Origin: an uncultured Hyphomicrobiales bacterium
GTDB taxonomy: Bacteria > Pseudomonadota > Alphaproteobacteria > Rhizobiales > Beijerinckiaceae
Length of the DNA stretch: 64,000 bases
Reading direction: 5' to 3'
NCBI GenBank assembly: GCA_903847605.1
Contig: CAINED010000013.1
Location: 1 to 64,000, forward strand
This document shows positions 26,172-34,482 of the stretch, in pieces. How positions within the stretch are numbered: position 1 is the first letter of the stretch; each line of letters opens with the position of its first letter. Made by a program: the position numbers and the translations under genes. Below the pieces are notes generated by a model, which saw nothing but the letters and a program-made list of their open reading frames with translations, had not been told where the DNA came from and made no database searches.

Positions 26172-26486
26172 ATGGATAGACGTTCTTTCGTTCGTTCGAT
26201 GTTTCTGGCCTGTGGCGCTGTCGTAACAGGCGCCGCGCTGTTGCCGCGCGAAGCGCAGGCAGCTTCCCTGCTCGACACGCTCAAGGAGATGGAAGCCCCA
26301 GTGACGGAAGGTCCTTTGGCCAAAGTCCTCGATCCCGATATGCCGGCCCCGGGAGCGCAGGAAGCTCAGGTCGTCGTCGTGCGCCGCCGTCGCCGCGGCA
26401 GGGTCGTAGTGGTTCGCCGCCGCGCGCGCGCGCGCCGCTGCGTGACGCGCATCGGGCCGCGCGGCCGCATCCGCCGGATCGGCTGA
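26172..26486 (+). CDS. small secreted Arg-rich protein with Tat-like signal
   Basis: I recognise no family. It has 104 residues. The start at 26172 gives MDRRSFVRSMFLACGAVVTGAALLPREAQA, a twin-arginine-like signal with an AQA cleavage site. The mature part is a short linker (LLDTLKEMEAPVTEGPLAKVLDP) and then an extremely basic tail built on a repeated VVVVRRR unit separated by RGR, ending in RIGPRGRIRRIG. Two cysteines are visible, one in the signal (Cys14) and one near the end. The basic tail could bind polyanions such as LPS, nucleic acid or peptidoglycan teichuronic-type polymers, but this is a guess. Monocistronic; rpsA starts 287 bases on. Confidence 0.72.
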   Translation: MDRRSFVRSMFLACGAVVTGAALLPREAQAASLLDTLKEMEAPVTEGPLAKVLDPDMPAPGAQEAQVVVVRRRRRGRVVVVRRRARARRCVTRIGPRGRIRRIG

Positions 26487-26563
26487 TCCGTCAATACGGC
26501 TGTCCAAACATCGGGCCGTGGCGCCAGTTCGCCGCGGCCTTTTCATTTCGGACGCGAATCGCA

Positions 26564-26592
26564 TTGCCTCCCGGCGCTTTCGCTGCTATGAG
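26564..26592 (+). promoter_or_regulatory. rpsA: possible rpsA promoter
   Basis: TTGCCT (26564-26569), a 17-base spacer, and TATGAG (26587-26592) resemble a sigma-70 promoter about 180 bases upstream of rpsA. The long leader it would give includes a hairpin at 26633-26648 (CCGCCTT-TT-AAGGCGG), where autoregulation of S1 might act. Not tested. Confidence 0.35.
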
Positions 26593-26773
26593 CCGCGCCT
26601 TCACCGCCCGTTTTCGCCGGCCATGCGCCGGACCGCCTTTTAAGGCGGCAGTCCGTGGGAAAATCACGGTCTCCGGCGTCGACGGGCAGATGCAACTCGA
26701 ACCCAACCGGCGCGCCTGCCCCGCTGCACATCTTTGAATATTCGACCGATGGCCGGGGCCATCAGGAGAGATA

Positions 26774-28513
26774 ATGACCAATACTGCTAACAGCCTCGCG
26801 CCCTCGCGCGACGATTTTGCCGCCATGCTCGATTCGACCTTCGGGCAGAGCGACGCCTACGAAGGTTCCGTGGTCAAGGGAATCGTGGTCGCAATTGAAA
26901 AAGATGTCGCCGTCATCGACGTCGGTCTCAAGACCGAAGGACGCGTGGCGCTCAAGGAATTCTCCGGTCATGGCCGCGATCATGGCCTGAAGGTCGGCGA
27001 CGAGGTCGAGGTCTATCTCGAGCGGATCGAGAACGCGCTCGGCGAAGCCGTCATTTCGCGCGACAAGGCCCGCCGCGAAGAGAGCTGGGTCAAGCTCGAA
27101 CAGGCCTTCGAGAAGAAGGAACGCGTCGAAGGCGTCATCTTCAATCAGGTCAAGGGCGGCTTCACCGTCGATCTCGATGGCGCCGTGGCCTTCCTGCCGC
27201 GCTCGCAGGTGGACATCCGTCCGATCCGCGACGTCGCGCCCCTGATGAACGTGCCGCAGCCGTTCGAAATCCTGAAGATGGATCGCCGCCGCGGCAATAT
27301 CGTCGTGTCGCGCCGCACGGTTCTCGAAGAGAGCCGCGCCGAGCAGCGCACGGAGATCGTCGGCAAGCTCGAAGAGGGCCAGGAGATCGACGGCACCGTC
27401 AAGAACATCACCGATTACGGCGCGTTCGTGGATCTCGGCGGCATCGACGGCCTGCTGCATGTCACCGACATCGCATGGCGCCGCGTCAACCACCCGTCCG
27501 AAGTGCTCAACATCGGCCAGACGGTTCGCGTGAAGATCATCAAGATCAACCACGACACGCACCGCATCTCGCTGGGCATGAAGCAGCTCCAGGAAGATCC
27601 GTGGTACGGCATCGAGGCGAAGTATCCGCTGCAGGCGCGCCTGCACGGCCGCGTCACCAACATCACAGACTACGGCGCGTTCGTGGAACTGGAGCCGGGC
27701 ATCGAAGGCCTGATCCACGTTTCCGAAATGTCGTGGACCAAGAAGAACGTTCATCCCGGCAAGATCGTCTCGACGAGCCAGGAAGTCGACGTTCAGGTGC
27801 TCGAAGTCGATCCGGTCAAGCGCCGCATCTCGCTCGGCCTCAAACAGACGCTGCAGAATCCCTGGGAAGCCTTCGCCGAGAAGTATCCCTCGGGCTCGAT
27901 CGTCGAGGGCGAGGTCAAGAACAAGACCGAATTCGGTCTCTTCATCGGCCTCGAAGGCGATGTGGACGGCATGGTCCATCTCTCCGATCTCGACTGGAAG
28001 CGTCCGGGCGAACAGGTGATCGAGGAGTACAAGAAGGGCGACATGGTGAAGGCGCAGGTTCTCGACGTCGACGTCGAGAAGGAGCGCATCTCGCTCGGCA
28101 TCAAGCAGATCGGCAGCGATCCGTTTGCGGCCAAGACCACCGAAGAGGGCGGCGACATCCGCAAGGGCGGCGTCGTGACCTGCGAAGTGCTCGAGGTGAA
28201 GGAGAACGGGCTCGAGGTGAAGATTGCAGGCACCGACCTGACGACCTTCATCCGCCGCGCCGAACTCGCCCGCGATCGCGCCGACCAGCGGCCGGAGCGG
28301 TTCGCCGTCGGCGAGAAGGTCGACGCCCGCGTCACCGTGTTCGATCGCAAGGCCCGCAAGGTCTCCGTCTCGATCAAGGCGCTTGAAGTGGCCGAAGAGA
28401 AGGAAGCCATCGCCCAGTTCGGTTCGGCCGACTCGGGCGCTTCGCTCGGCGACATCCTCGGCGCCGCGTTGCGCGCCCGTGATACGCAGGGCAAGGACGA
28501 AGAGAGCAAGTGA
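26774..28513 (+). CDS. rpsA: 30S ribosomal protein S1
   Basis: A 579-residue protein made of six S1 OB-fold repeats, which unwinds and delivers mRNA to the 30S subunit. Repeats three and four are easiest to see, each with the pattern ITDYGAFVDLGGIDGLLHVTDIAW or ITDYGAFVELEPGIEGLIHVSEMSW, followed by VKIIKINHDTHRISLGMKQL-type ends. The first two repeats, which anchor S1 to the ribosome, are divergent as usual. AGGAGAG precedes the ATG. In many proteobacteria cmk is immediately upstream; here cmk lies 8.4 kb downstream on the other strand. Confidence 0.98.
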   Translation: MTNTANSLAPSRDDFAAMLDSTFGQSDAYEGSVVKGIVVAIEKDVAVIDVGLKTEGRVALKEFSGHGRDHGLKVGDEVEVYLERIENALGEAVISRDKARREESWVKLEQAFEKKERVEGVIFNQVKGGFTVDLDGAVAFLPRSQVDIRPIRDVAPLMNVPQPFEILKMDRRRGNIVVSRRTVLEESRAEQRTEIVGKLEEGQEIDGTVKNITDYGAFVDLGGIDGLLHVTDIAWRRVNHPSEVLNIGQTVRVKIIKINHDTHRISLGMKQLQEDPWYGIEAKYPLQARLHGRVTNITDYGAFVELEPGIEGLIHVSEMSWTKKNVHPGKIVSTSQEVDVQVLEVDPVKRRISLGLKQTLQNPWEAFAEKYPSGSIVEGEVKNKTEFGLFIGLEGDVDGMVHLSDLDWKRPGEQVIEEYKKGDMVKAQVLDVDVEKERISLGIKQIGSDPFAAKTTEEGGDIRKGGVVTCEVLEVKENGLEVKIAGTDLTTFIRRAELARDRADQRPERFAVGEKVDARVTVFDRKARKVSVSIKALEVAEEKEAIAQFGSADSGASLGDILGAALRARDTQGKDEESK

Positions 28514-28552
28514 TCGTCAAGTGAGATCACTTCGCGCCGTTTCATCACGGCG
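28508..28552 (+). repeat. two tandem hairpins at the rpsA 3' end
   Basis: The first has 8-base arms AAGTGATC (28508-28515) and GATCACTT (28525-28532) and overlaps the rpsA stop codon. The second is CGCCGT-TTCATC-ACGGCG (28535-28552). Both lie just ahead of the terminator at 28561 and may protect the 3' end of the rpsA message. Confidence 0.6.
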
Positions 28553-28560
28553 TCAGTTCA

Positions 28561-28591
28561 GCCCGCGCGGATCATTCCGCGCGGGCTTTTT
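28561..28591 (+). terminator. rho-independent terminator of rpsA
   Basis: A perfect 11-base GC-rich stem, GCCCGCGCGGA / TCCGCGCGGGC, with TCAT loop, followed directly by TTTTTCTC. It lies 47 bases after the rpsA stop and separates rpsA from sppA. This is the clearest intrinsic terminator in the window. Confidence 0.93.
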
Positions 28592-28656
28592 CTCGCCCCA
28601 TTAAACGGCCAGATATTGTCGAGAGACGGCCGTACTCATTCCGCAGGAGAAACGCG

Positions 28657-29628
28657 ATGGCAGCCACGAATCCGGTTTCGGCAGATTATCTGGTGGATCG
28701 CAGCCGCTTGCGGCGCAAACTGTCGTTCTGGCGCATCGTCGCCCTGCTCGGCGCGCTGGTGGGGCTGGGCGCTGCCGGCTATCGCTTTGCGAGTGGCCCG
28801 TCCGGCATCAGTGGCGATCATATCGCGCGGGTGACGATCTCCGGCGTCATCACCGGCGATCGCGCGACACTCGATCTTCTGGAGCGCGTCGGCAATTCCA
28901 ATGCGAAAGCGGTTTTGCTGACGATCTCGAGTCCGGGCGGCACGACGACCGGCGCGGAAATGCTCTACGAGGACATCCGCCGCCTCGCCGCGAAAAAACC
29001 AGTAGTGGCGGTCGTTCAGGGCATGGCGGCTTCGGGCGCCTATATCGCGGCGCTCGGCGCGGACCATATCGTCGCGCATCAGAACTCGCTGGTCGGCTCT
29101 ATCGGCGTGCTGGTGCAAATTCCGAATTTCTCAAAATTGATGCAACAGGTCGGCGTCAATGTGGAGACGATCAAGTCGTCGCCCTTGAAGGCTTCGCCTA
29201 ATACATTCGAACCAGTGACGCCCGAAGCGCGCGAGGCGATGGCCTCCATCGTGCTCGATTCCTACGACTGGTTCAAAGGCCTTGTGCGCGAGCGCCGCAA
29301 ACTCGACGACAAGGAACTCACGGCGGTGTCGAATGGGCGCGTCTTCACAGGCCGCCAGAGCATTCAGCTCAAACTCGTGGACGAGATCGGCGGCGAGCGC
29401 ACGGCCATCGCATGGCTTGAGAAAGAGAAGAACATCAGCAAGGATCTGCGCGTGCGCGAGTGGCGGCGTTCCACCCGCGGAACTTTTGGCCTCACCAGCG
29501 CTTCCTGGCTCGCGTCGGCGCTGGGTTTCGAATCCATCGGCCGCAATCTCGGGGCGCTTCAGAACGCTGCTGAGGTTCATATGCTTGACGGTCTTGTGGC
29601 CGTTTGGCATGGTGCGTTAGGGGAATAA
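28657..29628 (+). CDS. sppA: signal peptide peptidase SppA (36K type)
   Basis: Membrane-anchored serine protease of 323 residues that degrades residual signal peptides. It has one N-terminal transmembrane helix (residues 27-47) and an ATP-independent ClpP-like S49 domain. The nucleophile is S126 in QGMAASGAYIAALGA and the general base is K178 in TIKSSPLKASP. Their 52-residue spacing equals that of the Ser147/Lys199 dyad of Bacillus SppA. The SSPGG motif near 90 forms the oxyanion region. The ATG has CAGGAG upstream. It sits between rpsA and ihfB. Confidence 0.95.
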   Translation: MAATNPVSADYLVDRSRLRRKLSFWRIVALLGALVGLGAAGYRFASGPSGISGDHIARVTISGVITGDRATLDLLERVGNSNAKAVLLTISSPGGTTTGAEMLYEDIRRLAAKKPVVAVVQGMAASGAYIAALGADHIVAHQNSLVGSIGVLVQIPNFSKLMQQVGVNVETIKSSPLKASPNTFEPVTPEAREAMASIVLDSYDWFKGLVRERRKLDDKELTAVSNGRVFTGRQSIQLKLVDEIGGERTAIAWLEKEKNISKDLRVREWRRSTRGTFGLTSASWLASALGFESIGRNLGALQNAAEVHMLDGLVAVWHGALGE

Positions 29629-29683
29629 GCGCGGAACGCGCCTGATTTGAAACCTGTTTTACGTCTTGCAGAGGGGCCTCGAC

Positions 29684-29971
29684 GTGATCAAGTCCGAACT
29701 CGTCCAAACCATTGCCGAACAATTTCCGCATCTGTTCCAGCGCGATGTCGAAAATATTGTGAATGCTATTCTTGAAGAGATCACAGAAGCGCTGGCGCGT
29801 GGCGACCGCGTCGAATTGCGTGGCTTCGGCGCGTTTTCCGTCCGCAAGCGCGACGCGCGCACCGGACGCAACCCGCGCACCGGCCAGCATGTCGATGTCG
29901 CCGAGAAATTCGTGCCGTTCTTCAAGACCGGCAAGGAAATGCGCGACCGTCTCAACGGCGCGGAAAAATAG
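29684..29971 (+). CDS. ihfB: integration host factor subunit beta
   Basis: DNA-bending nucleoid protein subunit of 95 residues, pairing with IHF-alpha. I chose GTG 29684 because it gives the conserved N-terminus (M)[16 protein letters not shown], with GAGGGG upstream. The core helix pair [35 protein letters not shown] is followed by the minor-groove beta-arm [10 protein letters not shown], including the intercalating proline. The acidic/basic C-terminus ends in LNGAEK. Next to sppA and the LapA-like gene, a conserved proteobacterial arrangement. Confidence 0.96.
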   Translation: MIKSELVQTIAEQFPHLFQRDVENIVNAILEEITEALARGDRVELRGFGAFSVRKRDARTGRNPRTGQHVDVAEKFVPFFKTGKEMRDRLNGAEK

Positions 29972-29998
29972 GCGGGTTGCAGCGCGGCCCGAAGATCG

Positions 29999-30361
29999 AT
30001 GAAAACATTCTTCAAGTGGCTGCTGCTTGCGCCCGTCGCGCTGATCATTCTCGTGTTCGCCGTCGCCAACCGGCATAGCACCAGCGTCGTGCTCGATCCG
30101 CTCGGCCTGCTGAGCGAGGGGATGACGATATCGGCTCCGCTCTTCATCATCCTGTTTCTGGCGCTGGCGCTCGGCGTTCTGGTGGGCGGCTTCGCTGCGT
30201 GGCTGGTGCAGGGGAAAAACCGCCGCGCCGCGCGAGAAGCGCAGGCTGATTTGCGCATCCTTCGCGAGGAGACCCGCGCGAGGGCGGACGAAGTGCTGCG
30301 CCTGCGCAACGAACTGGCGGCGCTGCCGCCGCCTGCGAACGACACGCGCAACGCCGCCTGA
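29999..30361 (+). CDS. LapA-family inner-membrane protein (DUF1049)
   Basis: A 120-residue protein with two membrane helices: about 5-24 (KWLLLAPVALIILVFAVANR) and about 46-72 (LFIILFLALALGVLVGGFAAWLVQG), separated by the conserved NRHSTSVVLDPLG loop. A charged C-terminal helix from about residue 73 (REAQADLRILREETRARADEVLRL) looks like a coiled coil. In enterobacteria LapA works with LapB to control LPS synthesis by LpxC turnover; lapB is not seen here. It follows ihfB by 27 bases and is probably co-transcribed. In many Rhizobiales trpF would come next. Confidence 0.9.
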   Translation: MKTFFKWLLLAPVALIILVFAVANRHSTSVVLDPLGLLSEGMTISAPLFIILFLALALGVLVGGFAAWLVQGKNRRAAREAQADLRILREETRARADEVLRLRNELAALPPPANDTRNAA

Positions 30362-30432
30362 CGCGCTTACGCACTTTGCCTTTTTGCGGTAGGCTTGCGC
30401 GAAAGCGCAAATATCCGCATGGGGAGGCGTTC

Positions 30433-31263
30433 ATGAAAACAATCGAAACCTACAGCCGGCGCGCAGCTTTCGCCCTTTGCGGTGCGATGGCTGTGGCGAC
30501 GTTCGCTGCACCTGGCGCATTGGCGCAGACCGACCCGCTGGCGGCGATGATTTCCGCCGCGCATCGCTCGCCGGGCAACGCAGCTCGCGACAAGTTCCGC
30601 AAACCCTACGAGGTCATCAAGTTCTTCGGCATCACCGAGAACAGCCGGGTCGTCGAGATACTGCCGGGCAGCACGGGCTATTTCACGGAAATCCTCGCGC
30701 CCTATCTGCGCGACAAGGGCCTTTACATCACCGCCGGACGGCACGAGGGCGCGCCGCAGAACTACACCGACGACCACAAGCGCATGCTGGCCAAATATGC
30801 AGCCAATCCCGAAGCCTTCGGCAAGATCACGGTCACCCGTTTCTTCAAGAACGACTATGAGATCGCGCCGCCGGGCAGCATGGATTTTGTGCTCACCTTC
30901 CGCAATCTGCACAACTGGATCGAGCGCAAGGAAATCGACGAGTCGCTGAAATCGTTTCACGCCGCGCTCAAATCCGGCGGCATTCTCGGCGTGACGGATC
31001 ATCGCGCGCGCACGGACAAGCCGCAGGACGAGCAGATGAAGAAGGGCTATATCCGCCAGGATTACGCCATATCGATCATCGAGAAGGCCGGCTTCCAGTT
31101 CATCGGTTCATCCGAAGTGAAAGCCAATCCGAAAGACACGAAAGACTATCCCGAAGGCGTTTGGTCGTTGCCGCCGACCTATCGCGAGAAGGACGCCAAC
31201 CGGGACAAGTATCGGGCCATCGGCGAAAGCGACCGCTTCGTGCTGAAATTCGTGAAGCGGTGA
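30433..31263 (+). CDS. class I SAM-dependent methyltransferase with signal peptide (COG4798-like)
   Basis: A 276-residue protein. ATG 30433 has GGGGAGG upstream and is followed by an apparent signal peptide (RRAAFALCGAMAVATFAAPGALAQ). The body has a Rossmann-type SAM motif, RVVEILPGSTGYFTEILAPYL, then VLTFRNLHNWIERKE at the usual motif IV position, and a C-terminal FIGSSEVKANPKDTKDYPEGVW strand. I place it with predicted methyltransferases of the COG4798 type, many of which share the signal sequence. Export of a SAM-dependent enzyme is unexpected, since SAM is cytosolic; a substrate is not known. Confidence 0.85.
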   Translation: MKTIETYSRRAAFALCGAMAVATFAAPGALAQTDPLAAMISAAHRSPGNAARDKFRKPYEVIKFFGITENSRVVEILPGSTGYFTEILAPYLRDKGLYITAGRHEGAPQNYTDDHKRMLAKYAANPEAFGKITVTRFFKNDYEIAPPGSMDFVLTFRNLHNWIERKEIDESLKSFHAALKSGGILGVTDHRARTDKPQDEQMKKGYIRQDYAISIIEKAGFQFIGSSEVKANPKDTKDYPEGVWSLPPTYREKDANRDKYRAIGESDRFVLKFVKR

Positions 31264-31274
31264 TTTGACATAGT

Positions 31275-31299
31275 GAGAGCCGGGGCATGCCCGGCTCTC
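31275..31299. terminator. hairpin between the methyltransferase and Bug genes
   Basis: A perfect 10-base stem GAGAGCCGGG / CCCGGCTCTC with a GCATG loop lies between two convergent stop codons (31263 and 31327). The right side is followed by GAAAATTTT rather than a clean T-run. Position and stem strength suggest a shared terminator. Confidence 0.6.
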
Positions 31300-31326
31300 G
31301 AAAATTTTCGGAAATCTGCGAGTCGC

Positions 31327-32319
31327 TTACTTCTTGCTCATCGCTTCCTTCAGCAAAGCAATCGTCTCGGGCGACTGGTTCAGTGCATCCTTGATCTGCT
31401 TCAACACGTCGTCGCCATAACCGGGTTCGAGCGGACGTCCCAGCTTCTCGGCTTTCTCCTGCGCTTCCTTGTCTTCCATCGCGCTCTTGAAGGCGGCGCG
31501 CAAGGCGGCGAGACGATCGGCCGGGATATCGGGCGGGCCAGCGGTGAGGCGCGCGATATCGCCCTGCGACTGAACGAGACTGATCAGCGACTTCGCCTTC
31601 TCGTCCTTCACGAGTGAAGCGAGTTGAGGCACGTCTTTGTTGTCGCCGCCGATTTGCGCGATGAAGCGTCCATAACCGTTGGCGACGAAACTGTCATAGG
31701 AAGAACGCGAAGCGATGGAGCCGGCGATCTCGCCACGGCGCATGGCCAGCATGTCCTCGGTGCCGTTGTAACCGGTCAGCATCTTGATCGGCAGATTGAG
31801 AACCTTCGTCAGAATTATCGTTTCGACATAGGAGGCCGACCCGACGCCGGCTGTGGCGAAATTCACCGGCTGCTTCTGGTCCAGGAGATCCTGCCAGGTC
31901 TTGATCGGCGCGCCCGCCGCAATGGCGAAGACGCGCGGATCGGAACCGGCCTTGCCAACCCAGCTCATCTTGGTGAGATCGAATTTCGCAGCCGGCAATT
32001 GCATCAGCTGATTGTAGAGAAGGCCGGTATTGAACGTGCCGATGGTGAGGCCGTCGGGCCGCGAGGCGTAGATCGCATTGGCGCCGACAAGATGGCCCGC
32101 GCCCGGCATGTTCTTCACGATGAAGGTCGAGCCCAGCAGATATTTCTGCATGTATTCGGCGACGAGGCGACCATAGGTGTCGTAACCGCCGCCGGGGGCG
32201 GTGGCGACGATATAGTTGACGGTCTTGCCCTTGTAGAAATCCGCGCCCTGCTGCGCCTGCGCGCCCGCTGCGGCGACGGTAACTGCGGTCAGCGCCGCCA
32301 TGCCAAGTTTGAATTTCAT
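31327..32319 (-). CDS. tctC: TTT-family (Bug-type) solute-binding protein
   Basis: A 330-residue secreted binding protein with signal peptide (cleavage near AGAQAQ). The ligand loop is IVATAPGGGYDTYGRL, and FIVKNMPGAGHLVGANAIYASRPDG is the second loop. It is the last gene of a same-strand set bicupin-tctA-tctB-Bug, so it is the only one of the six window Bug proteins with an adjacent permease. It is strongly similar to the protein at 43573: shared segments include DGLTIGTFN, ARLTAGPPDIPADRLAALR and the length, which indicates recent paralogy. Substrate is presumably an organic acid. Confidence 0.93.
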   Translation of the reverse strand: MKFKLGMAALTAVTVAAAGAQAQQGADFYKGKTVNYIVATAPGGGYDTYGRLVAEYMQKYLLGSTFIVKNMPGAGHLVGANAIYASRPDGLTIGTFNTGLLYNQLMQLPAAKFDLTKMSWVGKAGSDPRVFAIAAGAPIKTWQDLLDQKQPVNFATAGVGSASYVETIILTKVLNLPIKMLTGYNGTEDMLAMRRGEIAGSIASRSSYDSFVANGYGRFIAQIGGDNKDVPQLASLVKDEKAKSLISLVQSQGDIARLTAGPPDIPADRLAALRAAFKSAMEDKEAQEKAEKLGRPLEPGYGDDVLKQIKDALNQSPETIALLKEAMSKK

Positions 32320-32375
32320 TGCTTCCCTCCGCTGAAATTTCCCTCACGCCAATATGGGGCGCAGCCTATGCCCTG

Positions 32376-32945
32376 TCATCCCCCGAGAGCATTGAGGACG
32401 AGATTGGTCAGCAGGCCGCGAAACAGCTCGTTGCGCAGCACGATTTCGAAGACGCCGAGAACGATTCCCGCGCCGATTACGCCGGAAATGATCGCCCGCA
32501 TCCATGTGTAATCCGCGAGATACCGCAGAAACAGGATGATGAAGAGCGGCGTCATGACATGGAAGCCGACCAGCATGATGCCGGCGATCAGGCCTAGAAA
32601 GGCAGCCCAGAGAATCTTTTCGCGCCGCGCAGCTTCCGCTTCCGGCAGGAATTCCTCCTGCGGAATCGTGCTGTCGCGCGCGACTTCAAAGGTCACGTCG
32701 CGGCCTGTCATGCGGCGGATGCGCGCTTCGGCTTCGGCAAGTTCGTTAGGCTCGCCGCCATCCTTCGCGGCCGCCGGCTTGCGCTTCAGGTCAATGAAAA
32801 GCTGCAGCAGGCAGAGGCCGATGGCGGGAATGCCGATGACGAAAGGCATGAAACGGGCGTCCGCCGGATAGGTGGCGGCTGTGCCAACCATCGCGACGAA
32901 GATCGCGAGCATCAGGACGGTCATGCCGAGATTGAGCGTTTTCAT
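32376..32945 (-). CDS. tctB: TctB-family small permease subunit
   Basis: A 189-residue membrane protein with about four helices: MKTLNLGMTVLMLAIFVAMVG at the start, a second near RFMPFVIGIPAIGLCLLQLF, then, after a hydrophilic loop rich in Glu and Arg, two more (ILWAAFLGLIAGIMLVGF and IISGVIGAGIVLGVFEIVL). This matches the TctB/DUF1468 fold. Start ATG 32945 overlaps the tctA stop by four bases, so TctA and TctB are coupled. The open frame continuing to 33692 crosses tctA in another frame and is spurious. Confidence 0.93.
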   Translation of the reverse strand: MKTLNLGMTVLMLAIFVAMVGTAATYPADARFMPFVIGIPAIGLCLLQLFIDLKRKPAAAKDGGEPNELAEAEARIRRMTGRDVTFEVARDSTIPQEEFLPEAEAARREKILWAAFLGLIAGIMLVGFHVMTPLFIILFLRYLADYTWMRAIISGVIGAGIVLGVFEIVLRNELFRGLLTNLVLNALGG

Positions 32946-34456
32946 GCCGCGATCTCCCGCGCCGCACTGCGTCTGGCGCGCTTCACCTGCCGCCAGACCG
33001 CGATGCCGATGGTGAGCGCGATGAGGCCAATCAGCACGAGCGAGATCGGCCGCAGGAAGAAGCCCATGCCCCAGAGGCCCAGCGCCTTGTTGAGAGATTC
33101 CTCGGCGATCTTGCCGAGCACGAGGCCGATGACAAAGGGTGCGCGCGGCCAATCGGCCTTCAACAGCCCGTAGCCGATGATGCTGAGCAAAACGAGGATG
33201 ACGAGATTTTCCCAGCGGCCCTCGCTGACGTATGCGCCGATGACGACAAGCATCAGGATAAACGGAACAATGACAGCGCCGTTGATGAAGGTCAGCATCG
33301 CCGCCCAGCGCACCACGAAGAGCAGGAAGCAGATGGCGATGAGATTGCCGACGACCAGCGCCCAGATCAGCGTCCAAACGAGCGGCAGATTCTCCGTCAA
33401 CATCGCCGGCCCCGGCTGAATGCCGAGGATCAGGAACGCGCCCATCAGCACGGCCATGCCCGAAGAGCCGGGTATGCCGAAGAAGAGCGTCGGCAGGAGC
33501 GAGCCGCCTTCCTTCGCATTGCTTGCGGTCTCCGGCGCGATCACGCCTTCCACTGCTCCCTTGCCGAAACGTTCCGGCGTTTTCGAGGTCTGCACGGCAT
33601 GGCCGTAGCACATCCAGGCCGCCGCCGAGCCGCCGAGGCCGGGCACCATGCCGATCAGCGCGCCGATGATCGACGTGCGCAAGGCGAGCCACCAGTGGCG
33701 CGGCACTTCCATCACGCCCTCGAAGATCTGCCGGAAGGAGAAGCGGGCCTGCGTTGACGACACAGCAGCAATCGAGCCGCCGCGCGACCCCAGCGCAATC
33801 ATTTCCGGCACGGCGAAAATCGCGAGCACTGCGGTGACGAGACTGAGGCCATCCCAGAGAAAAAGGAACTCGCCGGAATAGCGCGCGACGCCCGAGGTCG
33901 GGTCCATGCCGATCGTCGCGAGGATCATGCCGAAGAGGCCGACGATAATCCCGCGAAAGATATTGTCGCCGCCGGACAGGAAAGCGATGAAGGTGATGCC
34001 GAGTATCGCCAGCAGAAAAAACTCCGCCGGCGAGAAGGACAGCACGACCGGTTCGAGCACCGGGATCATGAAGGCGAAGACGCAGGCGCCGACGATGCCG
34101 CCAAAGCCCGAAGCGGTAATAGACGCGCCGAGCGCGCGGCCCGCCTCGCCCTTCTTGGCCATGGGGTAGCCGTCGATGGTCGTCGCCGCGTCGTCGCCGT
34201 CGCCGGGCACGCCGAACATGATCGAGGAAATCTGTCCGCTGGTGCCGTTGACCGCGTGCATGGTCAGCAGGAAGACGGCGCCGGCCACCTTGTCCATGCC
34301 GAAGACGAAGGGGATGGCGAGCGCGATGGACAGCCGCCCGCCGATGCCCGGTGTCACGCCGACGATCAGGCCGATGAACACGCCGACCAGCATCAGCCCC
34401 ATGATGCTGGGGGATGTCAGCATCGCCCAGAGCGCGCTGAACATGACCTCGAACAT
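32942..34456 (-). CDS. tctA: TctA-family large permease subunit
   Basis: A 504-residue polytopic permease, the channel subunit of tripartite tricarboxylate transporters driven by ion gradients. Both family repeats with a Gly-Pro-Gly motif are visible: IGLIVGVTPGIGGRLSIALAIPF near residues 24-46 and GALIGMVPGLGGSAAAWMCYG around 260-280. The conserved segment PETASNAKEGGSLLPTLFFGIPGSS follows, and an early GTSGQISSIMFGVPGDGDDAATTIDGYP loop is also typical. ATG 34456 has GGGGGAG upstream. The bicupin gene ends 26 bases before it; tctB overlaps its 3' end. Confidence 0.96.
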   Translation of the reverse strand: MFEVMFSALWAMLTSPSIMGLMLVGVFIGLIVGVTPGIGGRLSIALAIPFVFGMDKVAGAVFLLTMHAVNGTSGQISSIMFGVPGDGDDAATTIDGYPMAKKGEAGRALGASITASGFGGIVGACVFAFMIPVLEPVVLSFSPAEFFLLAILGITFIAFLSGGDNIFRGIIVGLFGMILATIGMDPTSGVARYSGEFLFLWDGLSLVTAVLAIFAVPEMIALGSRGGSIAAVSSTQARFSFRQIFEGVMEVPRHWWLALRTSIIGALIGMVPGLGGSAAAWMCYGHAVQTSKTPERFGKGAVEGVIAPETASNAKEGGSLLPTLFFGIPGSSGMAVLMGAFLILGIQPGPAMLTENLPLVWTLIWALVVGNLIAICFLLFVVRWAAMLTFINGAVIVPFILMLVVIGAYVSEGRWENLVILVLLSIIGYGLLKADWPRAPFVIGLVLGKIAEESLNKALGLWGMGFFLRPISLVLIGLIALTIGIAVWRQVKRARRSAAREIAA

Positions 34457-34482
34457 AAGAACTCCCCCGTCTGTACGGACGA

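Noticed and set aside
32376-33692. Long frame that would extend TctB by about 250 residues
   Set aside because: The extension overlaps tctA in another frame and is Arg-rich nonsense; ATG 32945 gives a standard TctB with ATGA coupling.
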